Source: Agrostemma githago (taxonomy: Eukaryota; Streptophyta; Magnoliopsida; Caryophyllales; Caryophyllaceae). From it: a DNA stretch of 64,000 nt. Each line of letters starts with the position of its first letter. The stretch's first letter is position 1. The notes below the pieces were generated by a model. That model worked only from the letters and a program-made list of their open reading frames with translations. It had not been told where the DNA came from and did not search any database. Shown here piece by piece: positions 31,201 through 43,420 of the stretch. The translations under genes were made by a program, and so were the position numbers. Location of the stretch: assembly GCA_958450325.1 (NCBI GenBank), contig OY288256.1, positions 13,672,557 to 13,736,556 on the forward strand. Reading direction: 5' to 3'.

Positions 31201-32559
31201 TGCCGAACCACAAGTCCCTCTGCCTACCTCTGGGCAGGTAGGGGCAGGCCCTCTAGACTTCGACCAGAAGCCAGGGTCAGGCCGGGCCCCACGTGCCGAA
31301 CCACTAGTCCCTCTGCCTACCTCTAGGCAGGCTGGGAGCAGGCCTTCTTGACTTCGACTAGAAGCCAGGGTCTGGCCGGGCTCCATGAGCCGAACCAGAA
31401 GTCCCTCTGCCTACCTCTTGGCAGGCAGGGGGCAGCCGAACAACAAGTCCCTCTACCTACCTCTGGGCAGGCAGGGGGCAGGCCTTCTGGACTTCGACCA
31501 GAAGCCAGGGTCAGACCGGGCCCCATGCGCCGAACCACAAGTACCTCTGCCTACCTCTGGGCAGGCAGGGGGGCAGGTCCCATAGACTTCGACCAGAAGC
31601 CAGGGTCAGGCTGGGCCCCATGCGCCGAACCCCAAGTCCCTCTGCCTACCTCTAGGCAGGCAGGGGGCAGACCCTCTGGACTTCGACCAGAAGCTAGGGT
31701 CTGGCCGGGCCCCACGAGCCGAACCACAAGTCCCTCTGCCTACCTCTAGGCAGGCAGGGGGCAAGCCCTCTGAACTTCGACCAACATCCAGGGTCAGGCC
31801 GGGCCCCACGTGCCGAACCACAAGTCCCTCTGCCTACCTTTGGGCAGGCAGAGGGCAGGCCCTCTGGACTTCGACCAGAAGCCAGGTTCAGGCCGGGCCC
31901 CATGAACCGAACCATGAGTCCCTCTGCCTACCTCTGGACAGGCAGGGGGCAGGTCCCCTGGACTTCGACCAGAAGCCAGGGTCAGGCTGGGCCCCACGAG
32001 CCGAACCACAAGTCCCTCTGCCTACCTTTGGGCAGCCAGGGGGCAGACCCTCTGGACTTCGACCAGAAGCCAGGGTCAGGCCGGGCCCCATGAACCGAAC
32101 CATGAGTCCCTCTGCCTACCTCTGGGCAGGCAGGGGGCAGGCCTTCTGGACTTTGACCAGAAGCCAGGGTCAGGCCGGGCCCCACGTGCCGAACCATAAG
32201 TCACTCTGCCTACCTCTGGGCGGGCAGGGGGGCAGGCCCACTAGACTTCGACCAGAAGCCAGGGTCAGGCCAGGCGGCAAAAGTCGAACCACAAGTCCCT
32301 CTGCCTACCTTTGGGCAGGCAGTGGGCAGGCCTCCTGGACTTCGACCAGAAGCCAGGGTCAGGCCAGGCCCCACGTGCCGAACCACAAGTTGCTCTGCCT
32401 ACCTCTTGGCAGGCAGGGAGCAGGCCCCTATGACTTCGGCAAGAAGCCAGGGTCAGGTCGGGCCCCATGAGCCGAACCACAATTCCCACTACCTAGCTCT
32501 GAGCAGGTAGGGGGTATGCCCTCTGGACTACGACCAGAAGCCAGGGTCAGGCCGGGCCC
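31201..32559 (+). repeat. Mosaic tract linking two HOR domains
   Basis: 31.3-31.6 kb carries the half-monomer segment also seen at 13.1 and 14.7 kb, here reading GGGGGCAGCCGAACAAC. 31.6-31.9 kb repeats the AACATCC segment of the 7/8-monomer HOR. From about 31888 onward the monomers match 40750 (offset 8,862) and 42540 (offset 10,652). Confidence 0.75.
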
Positions 32560-34840
32560 CATGCGTTGAACCACAAGTCCCTCAACCTACCTCTTGGCAG
32601 GCAGGGGGCAGGCTCCCCTGGACTTCGGCAAGAAGCCAGGGTCAGGCTGGGCCCCATGAGCCGAACCACAAGTCCCTCTGCCTACCTTTGGGCAGGAAGG
32701 GGGGCAGGCCCTCTGGACTTCGAGCAGAAGCCAGGGTCAGGCCGGGCCCCATGAGCCGAACCACAAGTCCCTCTGCCTACCTCTGGGCAGGCAGGGGGGC
32801 AGGCCCACTGGACTTCGACTAGAAGCCAGGGTCAGGCCAGACCCCATGAACCGAACCACAAGTCTCTCTGCCTACCTTTGAGCAGGCAAGGGGCAGGCCC
32901 TCTGGACTTCGACCAGAAGCCAGGGTCAGGCCGGGCTCCATGCGCCGAACCACAAGTACCTCTGCCTACCTCTGGGCAGGCAGGGGGGCAGGTCCCCTAG
33001 ACTTCGACCAGAAGCCAGGGTCTGGCTGGGCCCCATGCGCCGAACCACAAGTCCCTCTACCTACCTCTGGGCAGGCAGGGGGCAGGCCCTCTGGACGTCG
33101 ACCAGAAGCCAGGGTCAGGCCGGGTCCCATGCGCCGAACCACAAGTCCCTCTGCCTACCTCTTGGCAGGCAGGGGGCAGGCCCCCTGGACTTCGGCAAGA
33201 AGCCAGGGTCAGGTCGGGCCCCATGAGCCGAACCACAATTCCCTCTGCCTACCTCTGGGCAGGCAGGGGGCAGGCCCTCTGGACTTCGACCAGAAGCCAG
33301 GGTCAGGCCGGGCCCCATGCGCCGAACCACAAGTCCCTCTGCCTACCTCTGGGCAGGTAGGGGGCAGACCCTCTGGACTTCGACCAGAAGCCAGGGCCAG
33401 GCTGGGCCCCATGCGCCGAACCACAAGTCCCTCTACCTACCTCTGGGCAGGCAGGGGGCAGGCCCTCTGGATGTCGACTGGAAGCCAGGGTCAGGCCGGG
33501 CCCCATGTGCCGAACCACAAGTCCCTCTGCCTACCTTTGGGCAGGCAAGGGGCAGGCCCTCTGGACTTCGACCAGAAGCCAGGGTCAGGCCGGGCCCCAT
33601 GCGCCGAACCACAAGTACCTCTGCCTACCTCTGAGCAGGCAGGGGGGCAGGCCCTCTGGACTTCGACCATAAGCCAGGGTCAGGCCGGGCCCCATGCGTC
33701 GAACCACAAGTCCCTCTGCCTACCTCTTGGCAGGCAGGGGGCAGGCTCCCCTGGACTTCGGCAAGAAGCCAGGGTCAGGCTGGGCCCCATGAGCCGAACC
33801 ACAAGTCCCTCTGCCTACCTTTGGGCAGGAAAGGGGGCAGGCCCTCTGGACTTCGAGCAGAAGCCAGGGTCAGGCCGGGCCCCATGAGCCGAACCACAAG
33901 TCCCTCTGCCTACCTCTGGGCAGGCAGGGGGGCAGGCCCACTGGACTTCGACTAGAAGCCAGGGTCAGGCCAGGCCCCATGAACCGAACCACAAGTCTCT
34001 CTGCCTACCTTTGAGCAGGCAAGGGGCAGGCCCTCTGGACTTCGACCAGAAGCCAGGGTCAGGCCGGGCTCCATGCGCCGAACCACAAGTACCTCTGCCT
34101 ACCTCTGGGCAGGCAGGGGGGCAGGTCCCCTAGACTTCGACCAGAAGCCAGGGTCTGGCTGGGCCCCATGCGCCGAACCACAAGTCCCTCTACCTACCTC
34201 TGGGCAGGCAGGGGGCAGGCCCTCTGGACGTCGACCAGAAGCCAGGGTCAGGCCGGGTCCCATGCGCCGAACCACAAGTCCCTCTGCCTACCTCTTGGCA
34301 GGCAGGGGGCAGGCCCCCTGGACTTCGGCAAGAAGCCAGGGTCAGGTCGGGCCCCATGAGCCGAACCACAATTCCCTCTGCCTACCTCTGGGCAGGCAGG
34401 GGGCAGGCCCTCTGGACTTCGACCAGAAGCCAGGGTCAGGCCGGGCCCCATGCGCCGAACCACAAGTCCCTCTGCCTACCTCTGGGCAGGTAGGGGGCAG
34501 ACCCTCTGGACTTCGACCAGAAGCCAGGGCCAGGCTGGGCCCCATGCGCCGAACCACAAGTCCCTCTACCTACCTCTGGGCAGGCAGGGGGCAGGCCCTC
34601 TGGATGTCGACTGGAAGCCAGGGTCAGGCCGGGCCCCATGTGCCGAACCACAAGTCCCTCTGCCTACCTTTGGGCAGGCAAGGGGCAGGCCCTCTGGACT
34701 TCGACCAGAAGCCAGGGTCAGGCCGGGCCCCATGCGCCGAACCACAAGTACCTTTGCCTACCTCTGAGCAGGCAGGGGGGCAGGCCCTCTGGACTTCGAC
34801 CATAAGCCAGGGTCAGGCCGGGCCCCATGCGTCGAACCAC
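32560..34840 (+). repeat. 1,133-bp higher-order repeat, two tandem copies
   Basis: 32560-33692 and 33693-34825 align at 1,133 bp (12 monomers plus 5 bp). They share ACAAGTCTCTCTGCC, GGGCCAGGCTGGG, the GGATGTCGACTGG step and the CGACCATAAGCC step. The same segment recurs at 43.4-44.3 kb and 54.0-54.9 kb inside the longer HOR. Confidence 0.88.
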
Positions 34841-34884
34841 AAGTCCATCAGCCTACCTCTTGGCAGGCAGGGGGCAGGCCCCCC

Positions 34885-37800
34885 TTGACTTCGGCAAGAA
34901 GCCAGGGTCAGGTCGGGCCCCATGAGCCGAACCACAATTCCCTTTGCCTACCTCTAGGCAGGCAGCGGGCAGGCCCTCTGGACTTCGACCAGAAGCCCGG
35001 GTCAGGCCGGGCCCCATGCGCAGAACCACAAGTCCCTCTGTCTACCTCTGGGCAGGCAGGGGGCAGGCCCTCTGGACTTCGACCAGAAGATAGGGTCTGG
35101 CCGAGCCCCACGAGCCGAACCACAAGTCCCTCTGCCTACCTCTGGGTAAGCAGAGGGCAGGCCCTCTGGACTTCGACCAGGAGCCAGGGTCAGGCCGGAC
35201 CCCACGTGCCGAACCACAAGTCCCTCTGCCTACCTCTGGGCAGACAGGGGCAGGCCCTCTGGACTTCGAGCAGAAGCCAGGGTCAGGCCGGGCCCCATGA
35301 GCCGAACCACAAGTCCCTCTGCCTACCTCTGGGCAGGCAGGGGGGCAGGCCCACTGGACTTCGACTAGAAGCCAGGGTCAGGCCAGGCCCCATGAACCGA
35401 ACCACAAGTCCATCAGCCTACCTCTTGGCAGGCAGGGGGCAGGCCCCCCTTGACTTCGGCAAGAAGCCAGGGTCAGGTCGGGCCCCATGAGCCGAACCAC
35501 AATTCCCTTTGCCTACCTCTAGGCAGGCAGCGGGCAGGCCCTCTGGACTTCGACCAGAAGCCCGGGTCAGGCCGGGCCCCATGCGCAGAACCACAAGTCC
35601 CTCTGCCTACCTCTGGGCAGGCAGGGGGGCAGGCCCACTGGACTTCGACTAGAAGCCAGGGTCAGGCCAGGCCCCATGAACCGAACCACAAGTCCCTCTG
35701 CCTACCTTTGGGCAGGCAAGGGGCAGGCCCTCTGGACTTCGACCAGAAGCCAGGGTCAGGCCGGGCTCCATGCGCCGAACCACAAGTACCTCTGCCTACC
35801 TCTGGGCAGGCAGGGGGGCAGGTCCCCTGGACTTCGATCAGAAGCCAGGGTCTGGCTGGGCCCCATGCGCCGAACCACAAGTCCCTCTACCTACCTCTGG
35901 GCAGGCAGGGGGCAGGCCCTCTGGACGTCGACCAGAAGCCAGGGTCAGGCCGGGTCCCATGCGCCGAACCACAAGTCCCTCTGCCTACCTCTTGGCAGGC
36001 AGGGGGCAGGCCCCCTGGACTTCGGCAAGAAGCCAGGGTCAGGTCGGGCCCCATGAGCCGAACCACAATTCCCTCTGCCTACCTCTGGGCAGGCAGGGGG
36101 CAGGCCCTCTGGACTTCGACCAGAAGCCAGGGTCAGGCCGGGCCCCATGCGCCGAACCACAAGTCCCTCTGCCTACCTCTGGGCAGGTAGGGGGCAGACC
36201 CTCTGGACTTCGACCAGAAGCCAGGGTTAGGCTGGGCCCCATGCGCCGAACCACAAGTCCCTCTACCTACCTCTGGGCAGGCAGGGGGCACGCCCTCTGG
36301 ACGTCGACTGGAAGCCAGGGTCAGGCCGGGCCCCATGCGCCGAACCACAAGTCCCTCTGCCTACCTTTGGGCAGGCAGGGGGCAGGCCCTCTGGACTTCG
36401 ACCAGAAGCCAGGGTCAGGCCGGGCCCCATGCGCCGAACCACATGTACCTCTGCCTACCTCTGAGCAGGCAGGGGGGCAGGCCCTCTGGACTTCGACCAG
36501 AAGCCAGGGTCAGGCCGGGCCCCATGCGTCGAACCACAAGTCCATCAGCCTACCTCTTGGCAGGCAGGGGGCAGGCCCCCCTTGACTTCGGCAAGAAGCC
36601 AGGGTCAGGTCGGGCCCCATGAGCCGAACCACAATTCCCTTTGCCTACCTCTAGGCAGGCAGCGGGCAGGCCCTCTGGACTTCGACCAGAAGCCCGGGTC
36701 AGGCCGGGCCCCATGCGCAGAACCACAAGTCCCTCTGTCTACCTCTGGGCAGGCAGGGGGCAGGCCCTCTGGACTTCGACCAGAAGATAGGGTCTGGCCG
36801 AGCCCCACGAGCCGAACCACAAGTCCCTCTGCCTACCTCTGGGTAAGCAGAGGGCAGGCCCTCTGGACTTCGACCAGGAGCCAGGGTCAGGCCGGACCCC
36901 ACGTGCCGAACCACAAGTCCCTCTGCCTACCTCTGGGCAGACAGGGGCAGGCCCTCTGGACTTCGAGCAGAAGCCAGGGTCAGGCCGGGCCCCATGAGCC
37001 GAACCACAAGTCCCTCTGCCTACCTCTGGGCAGGCAGGGGGGCAGGCCCACTGGACTTCGACTAGAAGCCAGGGTCAGGCCAGGCCCCATGAACCGAACC
37101 ACAAGTCCATCAGCCTACCTCTTGGCAGGCAGGGGGCAGGCCCCCCTTGACTTCGGCAAGAAGCCAGGGTCAGGTCGGGCCCCATGAGCCGAACCACAAT
37201 TCCCTTTGCCTACCTCTAGGCAGGCAGCGGGCAGGCCCTCTGGACTTCGACCAGAAGCCCGGGTCAGGCCGGGCCCCATGCGCAGAACCACAAGTCCCTC
37301 TGCCTACCTCTGGGCAGGCAGGGGGGCAGGCCCACTGGACTTCGACTAGAAGCCAGGGTCAGGCCAGGCCCCATGAACCGAACCACAAGTCCCTCTGCCT
37401 ACCTTTGGGCAGGCAAGGGGCAGGCCCTCTGGACTTCGACCAGAAGCCAGGGTCAGGCCGGGCTCCATGCGCCGAACCACAAGTACCTCTGCCTACCTCT
37501 GGGCAGGCAGGGGGGCAGGTCCCCTGGACTTCGATCAGAAGCCAGGGTCTGGCTGGGCCCCATGCGCCGAACCACAAGTCCCTCTACCTACCTCTGGGCA
37601 GGCAGGGGGCAGGCCCTCTGGACGTCGACCAGAAGCCAGGGTCAGGCCGGGTCCCATGCGCCGAACCACAAGTCCCTCTGCCTACCTCTTGGCAGGCAGG
37701 GGGCAGGCCCCCTGGACTTCGGCAAGAAGCCAGGGTCAGGTCGGGCCCCATGAGCCGAACCACAATTCCCTCTGCCTACCTCTGGGCAGGCAGGGGGCAG

Positions 37801-40261
37801 GCCCTCTGGACTTCGACCAGAAGCCAGGGTCAGGCCGGGCCCCATGCGCCGAACCACAAGTCCCTCTGCCTACCTCTGGGCAGGTAGGGGGCAGACCCTC
37901 TGGACTTCGACCAGAAGCCAGGGTTAGGCTGGGCCCCATGCGCCGAACCACAAGTCCCTCTACCTACCTCTGGGCAGGCAGGGGGCACGCCCTCTGGACG
38001 TCGACTGGAAGCCAGGGTCAGGCCGGGCCCCATGCGCCGAACCACAAGTCCCTCTGCCTACCTTTGGGCAGGCAGGGGGCAGGCCCTCTGGACTTCGACC
38101 AGAAGCCAGGGTCAGGCCGGGCCCCATGCGCCGAACCACATGTACCTCTGCCTACCTCTGAGCAGGCAGGGGGGCAGGCCCTCTGGACTTCGACCAGAAG
38201 CCAGGGTCAGGCCGGGCCCCATGCGTCGAACCACAAGTCCATCAGCCTACCTCTTGGCAGGCAGGGGGCAGGCCCCCCTTGACTTCGGCAAGAAGCCAGG
38301 GTCAGGTCGGGCCCCATGAGCCGAACCACAATTCCCTTTGCCTACCTCTAGGCAGGCAGCGGGCAGGCCCTCTGGACTTCGACCAGAAGCCAGGGTCAGG
38401 CCGGGCCCCATGCGCCGAACCACAAGTACCTCTGCCTACCTCTGAGCAGGCAGGGGGGCAGGCCCTCTGGACTTCGACCATAAGCCAGGGTCAGGCCGGG
38501 CCCCATGCGTCGAACCACAAGTCCATCAGCCTACCTCTTGGCAGGCAGGGGGCAGGCCCCCCTTGACTTCGGCAAGAAGCCAGGGTCAGGTCGGGCCCCA
38601 TGAGCCGAACCACAATTCCCTTTGCCTACCTCTAGGCAGGCAGCGGGCAGGCCCTCTGGACTTCGACCAGAAGCCAGGGTCAGGCCGGGCCCCATGCGCA
38701 GAACCACAAGTCCCTCTGTCTACCTCTGGGCAGGCAGGGGGCAGGCCCTCTGGACTTCGACCAGAAGATAGGGTCTGGCCGAGCCCCACGAGCCGAACCA
38801 CAAGTCCCTCTGCCTACCTCTGGGTAAGCAGAGGGCAGGCCCTCTGGACTTCGACCAGGAGCCAGGGTCAGGCCGGGCCCCACGTGCCGAACCACAAGTC
38901 CCTCTGCCTACCTCTGGGCAGGCAGGGGCAGGCCCTCTGGACTTCGAGCAGAAGCCAGGGTCAGGCCGGGCCCCATGAGCCGAACCACAAGTCCCTCTGC
39001 CTACCTCTGGGCAGGCAGGGGGGCAGGCCCACTGGACTTCGACTAGAAGCCAGGGTCAGGCCAGGCCCCATGAACCGAACCACAAGTCCCTCTGCCTACC
39101 TTTGGGCAGGCAAGGGGCAGGCCCTCTGGACTTCGACCAGAAGCCAGGGTCAGGCCGGGCTCCATGCGCCGAACCACAAGTACCTCTGCCTACCTCTGGG
39201 CAGGCAGGGGGGCAGGTCCCCTGGACTTCGATCAGAAGCCAGGGTCTGGCTGGGCCCCATGCGCCGAACCACAAGTCCCTCTACCTACCTCTGGGCAGGC
39301 AGGGGGCAGGCCCTCTGGACGTCGACCAGAAGCCAGGGTCAGGCCGGGTCCCATGCGCCGAACCACAAGTCCCTCTGCCTACCTCTTGGCAGGCAGGGGG
39401 CAGGCCCCCTGGACTTCGGCAAGAAGCCAGGGTCAGGTCGGGCCCCATGAGCCGAACCACAATTCCCTCTGCCTACCTCTGGGCAGGCAGGGGGCAGGCC
39501 CTCTGGACTTCGACCAGAAGCCAGGGTCAGGCCGGGCCCCATGCGCCGAACCACAAGTCCCTCTGCCTACCTCTGGGCAGGTAGGGGGCAGACCCTCTGG
39601 ACTTCGACCAGAAGCCAGGGTTAGGCTGGGCCCCATGCGCCGAACCACAAGTCCCTCTACCTACCTCTGGGCAGGCAGGGGGCACGCCCTCTGGACGTCG
39701 ACTGGAAGCCAGGGTCAGGCCGGGCCCCATGCGCCGAACCACAAGTCCCTCTGCCTACCTTTGGGCAGGCAGGGGGCAGGCCCTCTGGACTTCGACCAGA
39801 AGCCAGGGTCAGGCCGGGCCCCATGCGCCGAACCACAAGTCCCTCTGCCTACCTCTGGGCAGGTAGGGGGCAGACCCTCTGGACTTCGACCAGAAGCCAG
39901 GGTTAGGCTGGGCCCCATGCGCCGAACCACAAGTCCCTCTACCTACCTCTGGGCAGGCAGGGGGCACGCCCTCTGGACGTCGACTGGAAGCCAGGGTCAG
40001 GCCGGGCCCCATGCGCCGAACCACAAGTCCCTCTGCCTACCTTTGGGCAGGCAGGGGGCAGGCCCTCTGGACTTCGACCAGAAGCCAGGGTCAGGCCGGG
40101 CCCCATGCGCCGAACCACATGTACCTCTGCCTACCTCTGAGCAGGCAGGGGGGCAGGCCCTCTGGACTTCGACCAGAAGCCAGGGTCAGGCCGGGCCCCA
40201 TGCGTCGAACCACAAGTCCATCAGCCTACCTCTTGGCAGGCAGGGGGCAGGCCCCCCTTGA
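34885..40261 (+). repeat. 1,697-bp higher-order repeat, three copies
   Basis: Copies begin at 34885, 36582 and 38279 (18 monomers plus 5 bp). The first two are nearly identical. In the third, the first 777 bp has a different monomer order but the same total length. Later it carries an extra 282 bp (three monomers, 39433-39714 repeated at 39715-39996), making 1,979 bp. The GGGTTAGGCTGGG unit marks each copy, at about 36228, 37922, 39619 and 39901. Confidence 0.88.
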
Positions 40262-43200
40262 CTTCGGCAAGAAGCCAGGGTCAGGTCGGGCCCCATGAGC
40301 CGAACCACAATTCCCTTTGCCTACCTCTAGGCAGGCAGCGGGCAGGCCCTCTGGACTTCGACCAGAAGCCAGGGTCAGGCCGGGCCCCATGCGCAGAACC
40401 ACAAGTCCCTCTGTCTACCTCTGGGCAGGCAGGGGGCAGGCCCTCTGGACTTCGACCAGAAGATAGGGTCTGGCCGAGCCCCACGAGCCGAACCACAAGT
40501 CCCACTGCCTACCTCTGGGTAAGCAGGGGGCAGGCCCTCTGGACTTCGACCAGGAGCCAGGGTCAGGCCAGGCCCCACGTGCCGAACCACAAGTCCCTCT
40601 GCCTACCTCTGGGCAGGCAGGGGCAGACCCTCTGGACTTCGACCAGAAGCCAAGGTCTGGCCGGGCCCCACGAGCCGAACCACAAGTCCCTCTGCCTACC
40701 TTTGGGCAGCCAGGGGGCAGACCCTCTGGACTTCGACCAGAAGCCAGGGTCAGGCCGGGCCCCATGAACCGAACCATGAGTCCCTCTGCCTACCTCTAGG
40801 CAGGCAGGGGGCAGGTCCCCTGGACTTCGACCAGAAGCCAGGGTCAGGCTGGGCCCCACGAGCCGAACCACAAGTCCCTCTGCCTACCTTTGGGCAGCCA
40901 GGGGGCAGACCCTCTGGACTTCGACCAGAAGCCAGGGTCAGGCCGGGCCCCATGAACCGAACCATGAGTCCCTCTGCCTACCTCTGGGCAGGCAGGGGGC
41001 AGGCCTTCTGGACTTTGACCAGAAGCCAGGGTCAGGCCGGGCCCCACGTGCCGAACCATAAGTCCCTCTGCCTACCTCTGGGCGGGCAGGGGGGCAGGCC
41101 CACTAGACTTCGACCAGAAGCCAGGGTCAGGCCAGGCGGCAAAAGCCGAACCACAAGTCCCTCTGCCTACCTTTGGGCAAGCAGTGGGCAGGCCTCCTGG
41201 ACTTCGACCAGAAGCCAGGGTCAGGCCAGGCCCCACGTGCCGAACCACAAGTTGCTCTGCCTACCTCTTGGCAGGCAGGGAGCAGGCCCCTATGACTTCG
41301 GCAAGAAGCCAGGGTCAGGTCGGGCCCCATGAGCCGAACCACAATTCCCACTACCTAGCTCTGGGCAGGTAGGGGGTATGCCCTCTGGACTACGACCAGA
41401 AGCCAGGGTCAGGCCGGGCCCCATGCGTCGAACCACAAGTCCCTCAACCTACCTCTTGGCAGGCAGGGGGCAGGCTCCCCTGGACTTCGGCAAGAAGCCA
41501 GGGTCAGGCTGGGCCCCATGAGCCGAACCACAAGTCCCTCTGCCTACCTTTGGGCAGGAAGGGGGGCAGGCCCTCTGGACTTCGAGCAGAAGCCAGGGTC
41601 AGGCCGGGCCCCATGAGCCGAACCACAAGTCCCTCTGCCTACCTCTGGGCAGGTAGGGGGCAGACCCTCTGGACTTCGACCAGAAGCCAGGGTTAGGCTG
41701 GGCCCCATGCGCCGAACCACAAGTCCCTCTACCTACCTCTGGGCAGGCAGGGGGCAGGCCCTCTGGACGTCGACTGGAAGCCAGGGTCAGGCCGGGCCCC
41801 ATGCGCCGAACCACAAGTCCCTCTGCCTACCTTTGGGCAGGCAGGGGGCAGGCCCTCTGGACTTCGACCAGAAGCCAGGGTCAGGCCGGGCCCCATGCGC
41901 CGAACCACAAGTACCTCTGCCTACCTCTGAGCAGGCAGGGGGGCAGGCCCTCTGGACTTCGACCAGAAGCCAGGGTCAGGCCGGGCCCCATGCGTCGAAC
42001 CACAAGTCCATCAGCCTACCTCTTGGCAGGCAGGGGGCAGGCCCCCCTTGACTTCGGCAAGAAGCCAGGGTCAGGTCGGGCCCCATGAGCCGAACCACAA
42101 TTCCCTTTGCCTACCTCTAGGCAGGCAGCGGGCAGGCCCTCTGGACTTCGACCAGAAGCCAGGGTCAGGCCGGGCCCCATGCGCAGAACCACAAGTCCCT
42201 CTGTCTACCTCTGGGCAGGCAGGGGGCAGGCCCTCTGGACTTCGACCAGAAGATAGGGTCTGGCCGAGCCCCACGAGCCGAACCACAAGTCCCTCTACCT
42301 ACCTCTGGGTAAGCAGGGGGCAGGCCCTCTGGACTTCGACCAGGAGCCAGGGTCAGGCCAGGCCCCACGTGCCGAACCACAAGTCCCTCTGCCTACCTCT
42401 GGGCAGGCAGGGGCAGACCCTCTAGACTTCGACCAGAAGCCAAGGTCTGGCCGGGCCCCACGAGCCGAACCACAAGTCCCTCTGCCTACCTTTGGGCAGC
42501 CAGGGGGCAGACCCTCTGGACTTCGACCAGAAGCCAGGGTCAGGCCGGGCCCCATGAACCGAACCATGAGTCCCTCTGCCTACCTCTAGGCAGGCAGGGG
42601 GCAGGTCCCCTGGACTTCGACCAGAAGCCAGGGTCAGGCTGGGCCCCACGAGCCGAACCACAAGTCCCTCTGCCTACCTTTGGGCAGCCAGGGGGCAGAC
42701 CCTCTGGACTTCGACCAGAAGCCAGGGTCAGGCCGGGCCCCATGAACCGAACCATGAGTCCCTCTGCCTACCTCTGGGCAGGCAGGGGGCAGGCCTTCTG
42801 GACTTTGACCAGAAGCCAGGGTCAGGCCGGGCCCCACGTGCCGAACCATAAGTCCCTCTGCCTACCTCTGGGCGGGCAGGGGGGCAGGCCCACTAGACTT
42901 CGACCAGAAGCCAGGGTCAGGCCAGGCGGCAAAAGCCGAACCACAAGTCCCTCTGCCTACCTTTGGGCAGGCAGTGGGCAGGCCTCCTGGACTTCGACCA
43001 GAAGCCAGGGTCAGGCCAGGCCCCACGTGCCGAACCACAAGTTGCTCTGCCTACCTCTTGGCAGGCAGGGAGGAGGCCCCTATGACTTCGGCAAGAAGCC
43101 AGGGTCAGGTCGGGCCCCATGAGCCGAACCACAATTCCCACTACCTAGCTCTGGGCAGGTAGGGGGTATGCCCTCTGGACTACGACCAGAAGCCAGGGTC

Positions 43201-43420
43201 AGGCCGGGCCCCATGCGTCGAACCACAAGTCCCTCAACCTACCTCTTGGCAGGCAGGGGGCAGGCTCCCCTGGACTTCGGCAAGAAGCCAGGGTCAGGCT
43301 GGGCCCCATGAGCCGAACCACAAGTCCCTCTGCCTACCTTTGGGCAGGAAGGGGGGCAGGCCCTCTGGACTTCGAGCAGAAGCCAGGGTCAGGCCGGGCC
43401 CCATGAGCCGAACCACAAGT
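40258..43420 (+). repeat. 1,790-bp higher-order repeat pair
   Basis: About 40258-41630 aligns to 42048-43420 at 1,790 bp (19 monomers plus 4 bp). It contains two GGGCAGCCAGGGGGCAG units, the AGGCGGCAAAAG unit and the marker ACAATTCCCACTACC. The block also recurs at 47.34 and 52.6 kb. Confidence 0.85.

Noticed and set aside
36226..36236. GGGTTAGG, a telomere-like string
   Set aside because: It is a single C-to-T change in GGGTCAGG, present once per HOR copy, never in tandem. It is useful as a marker but not as a telomere.
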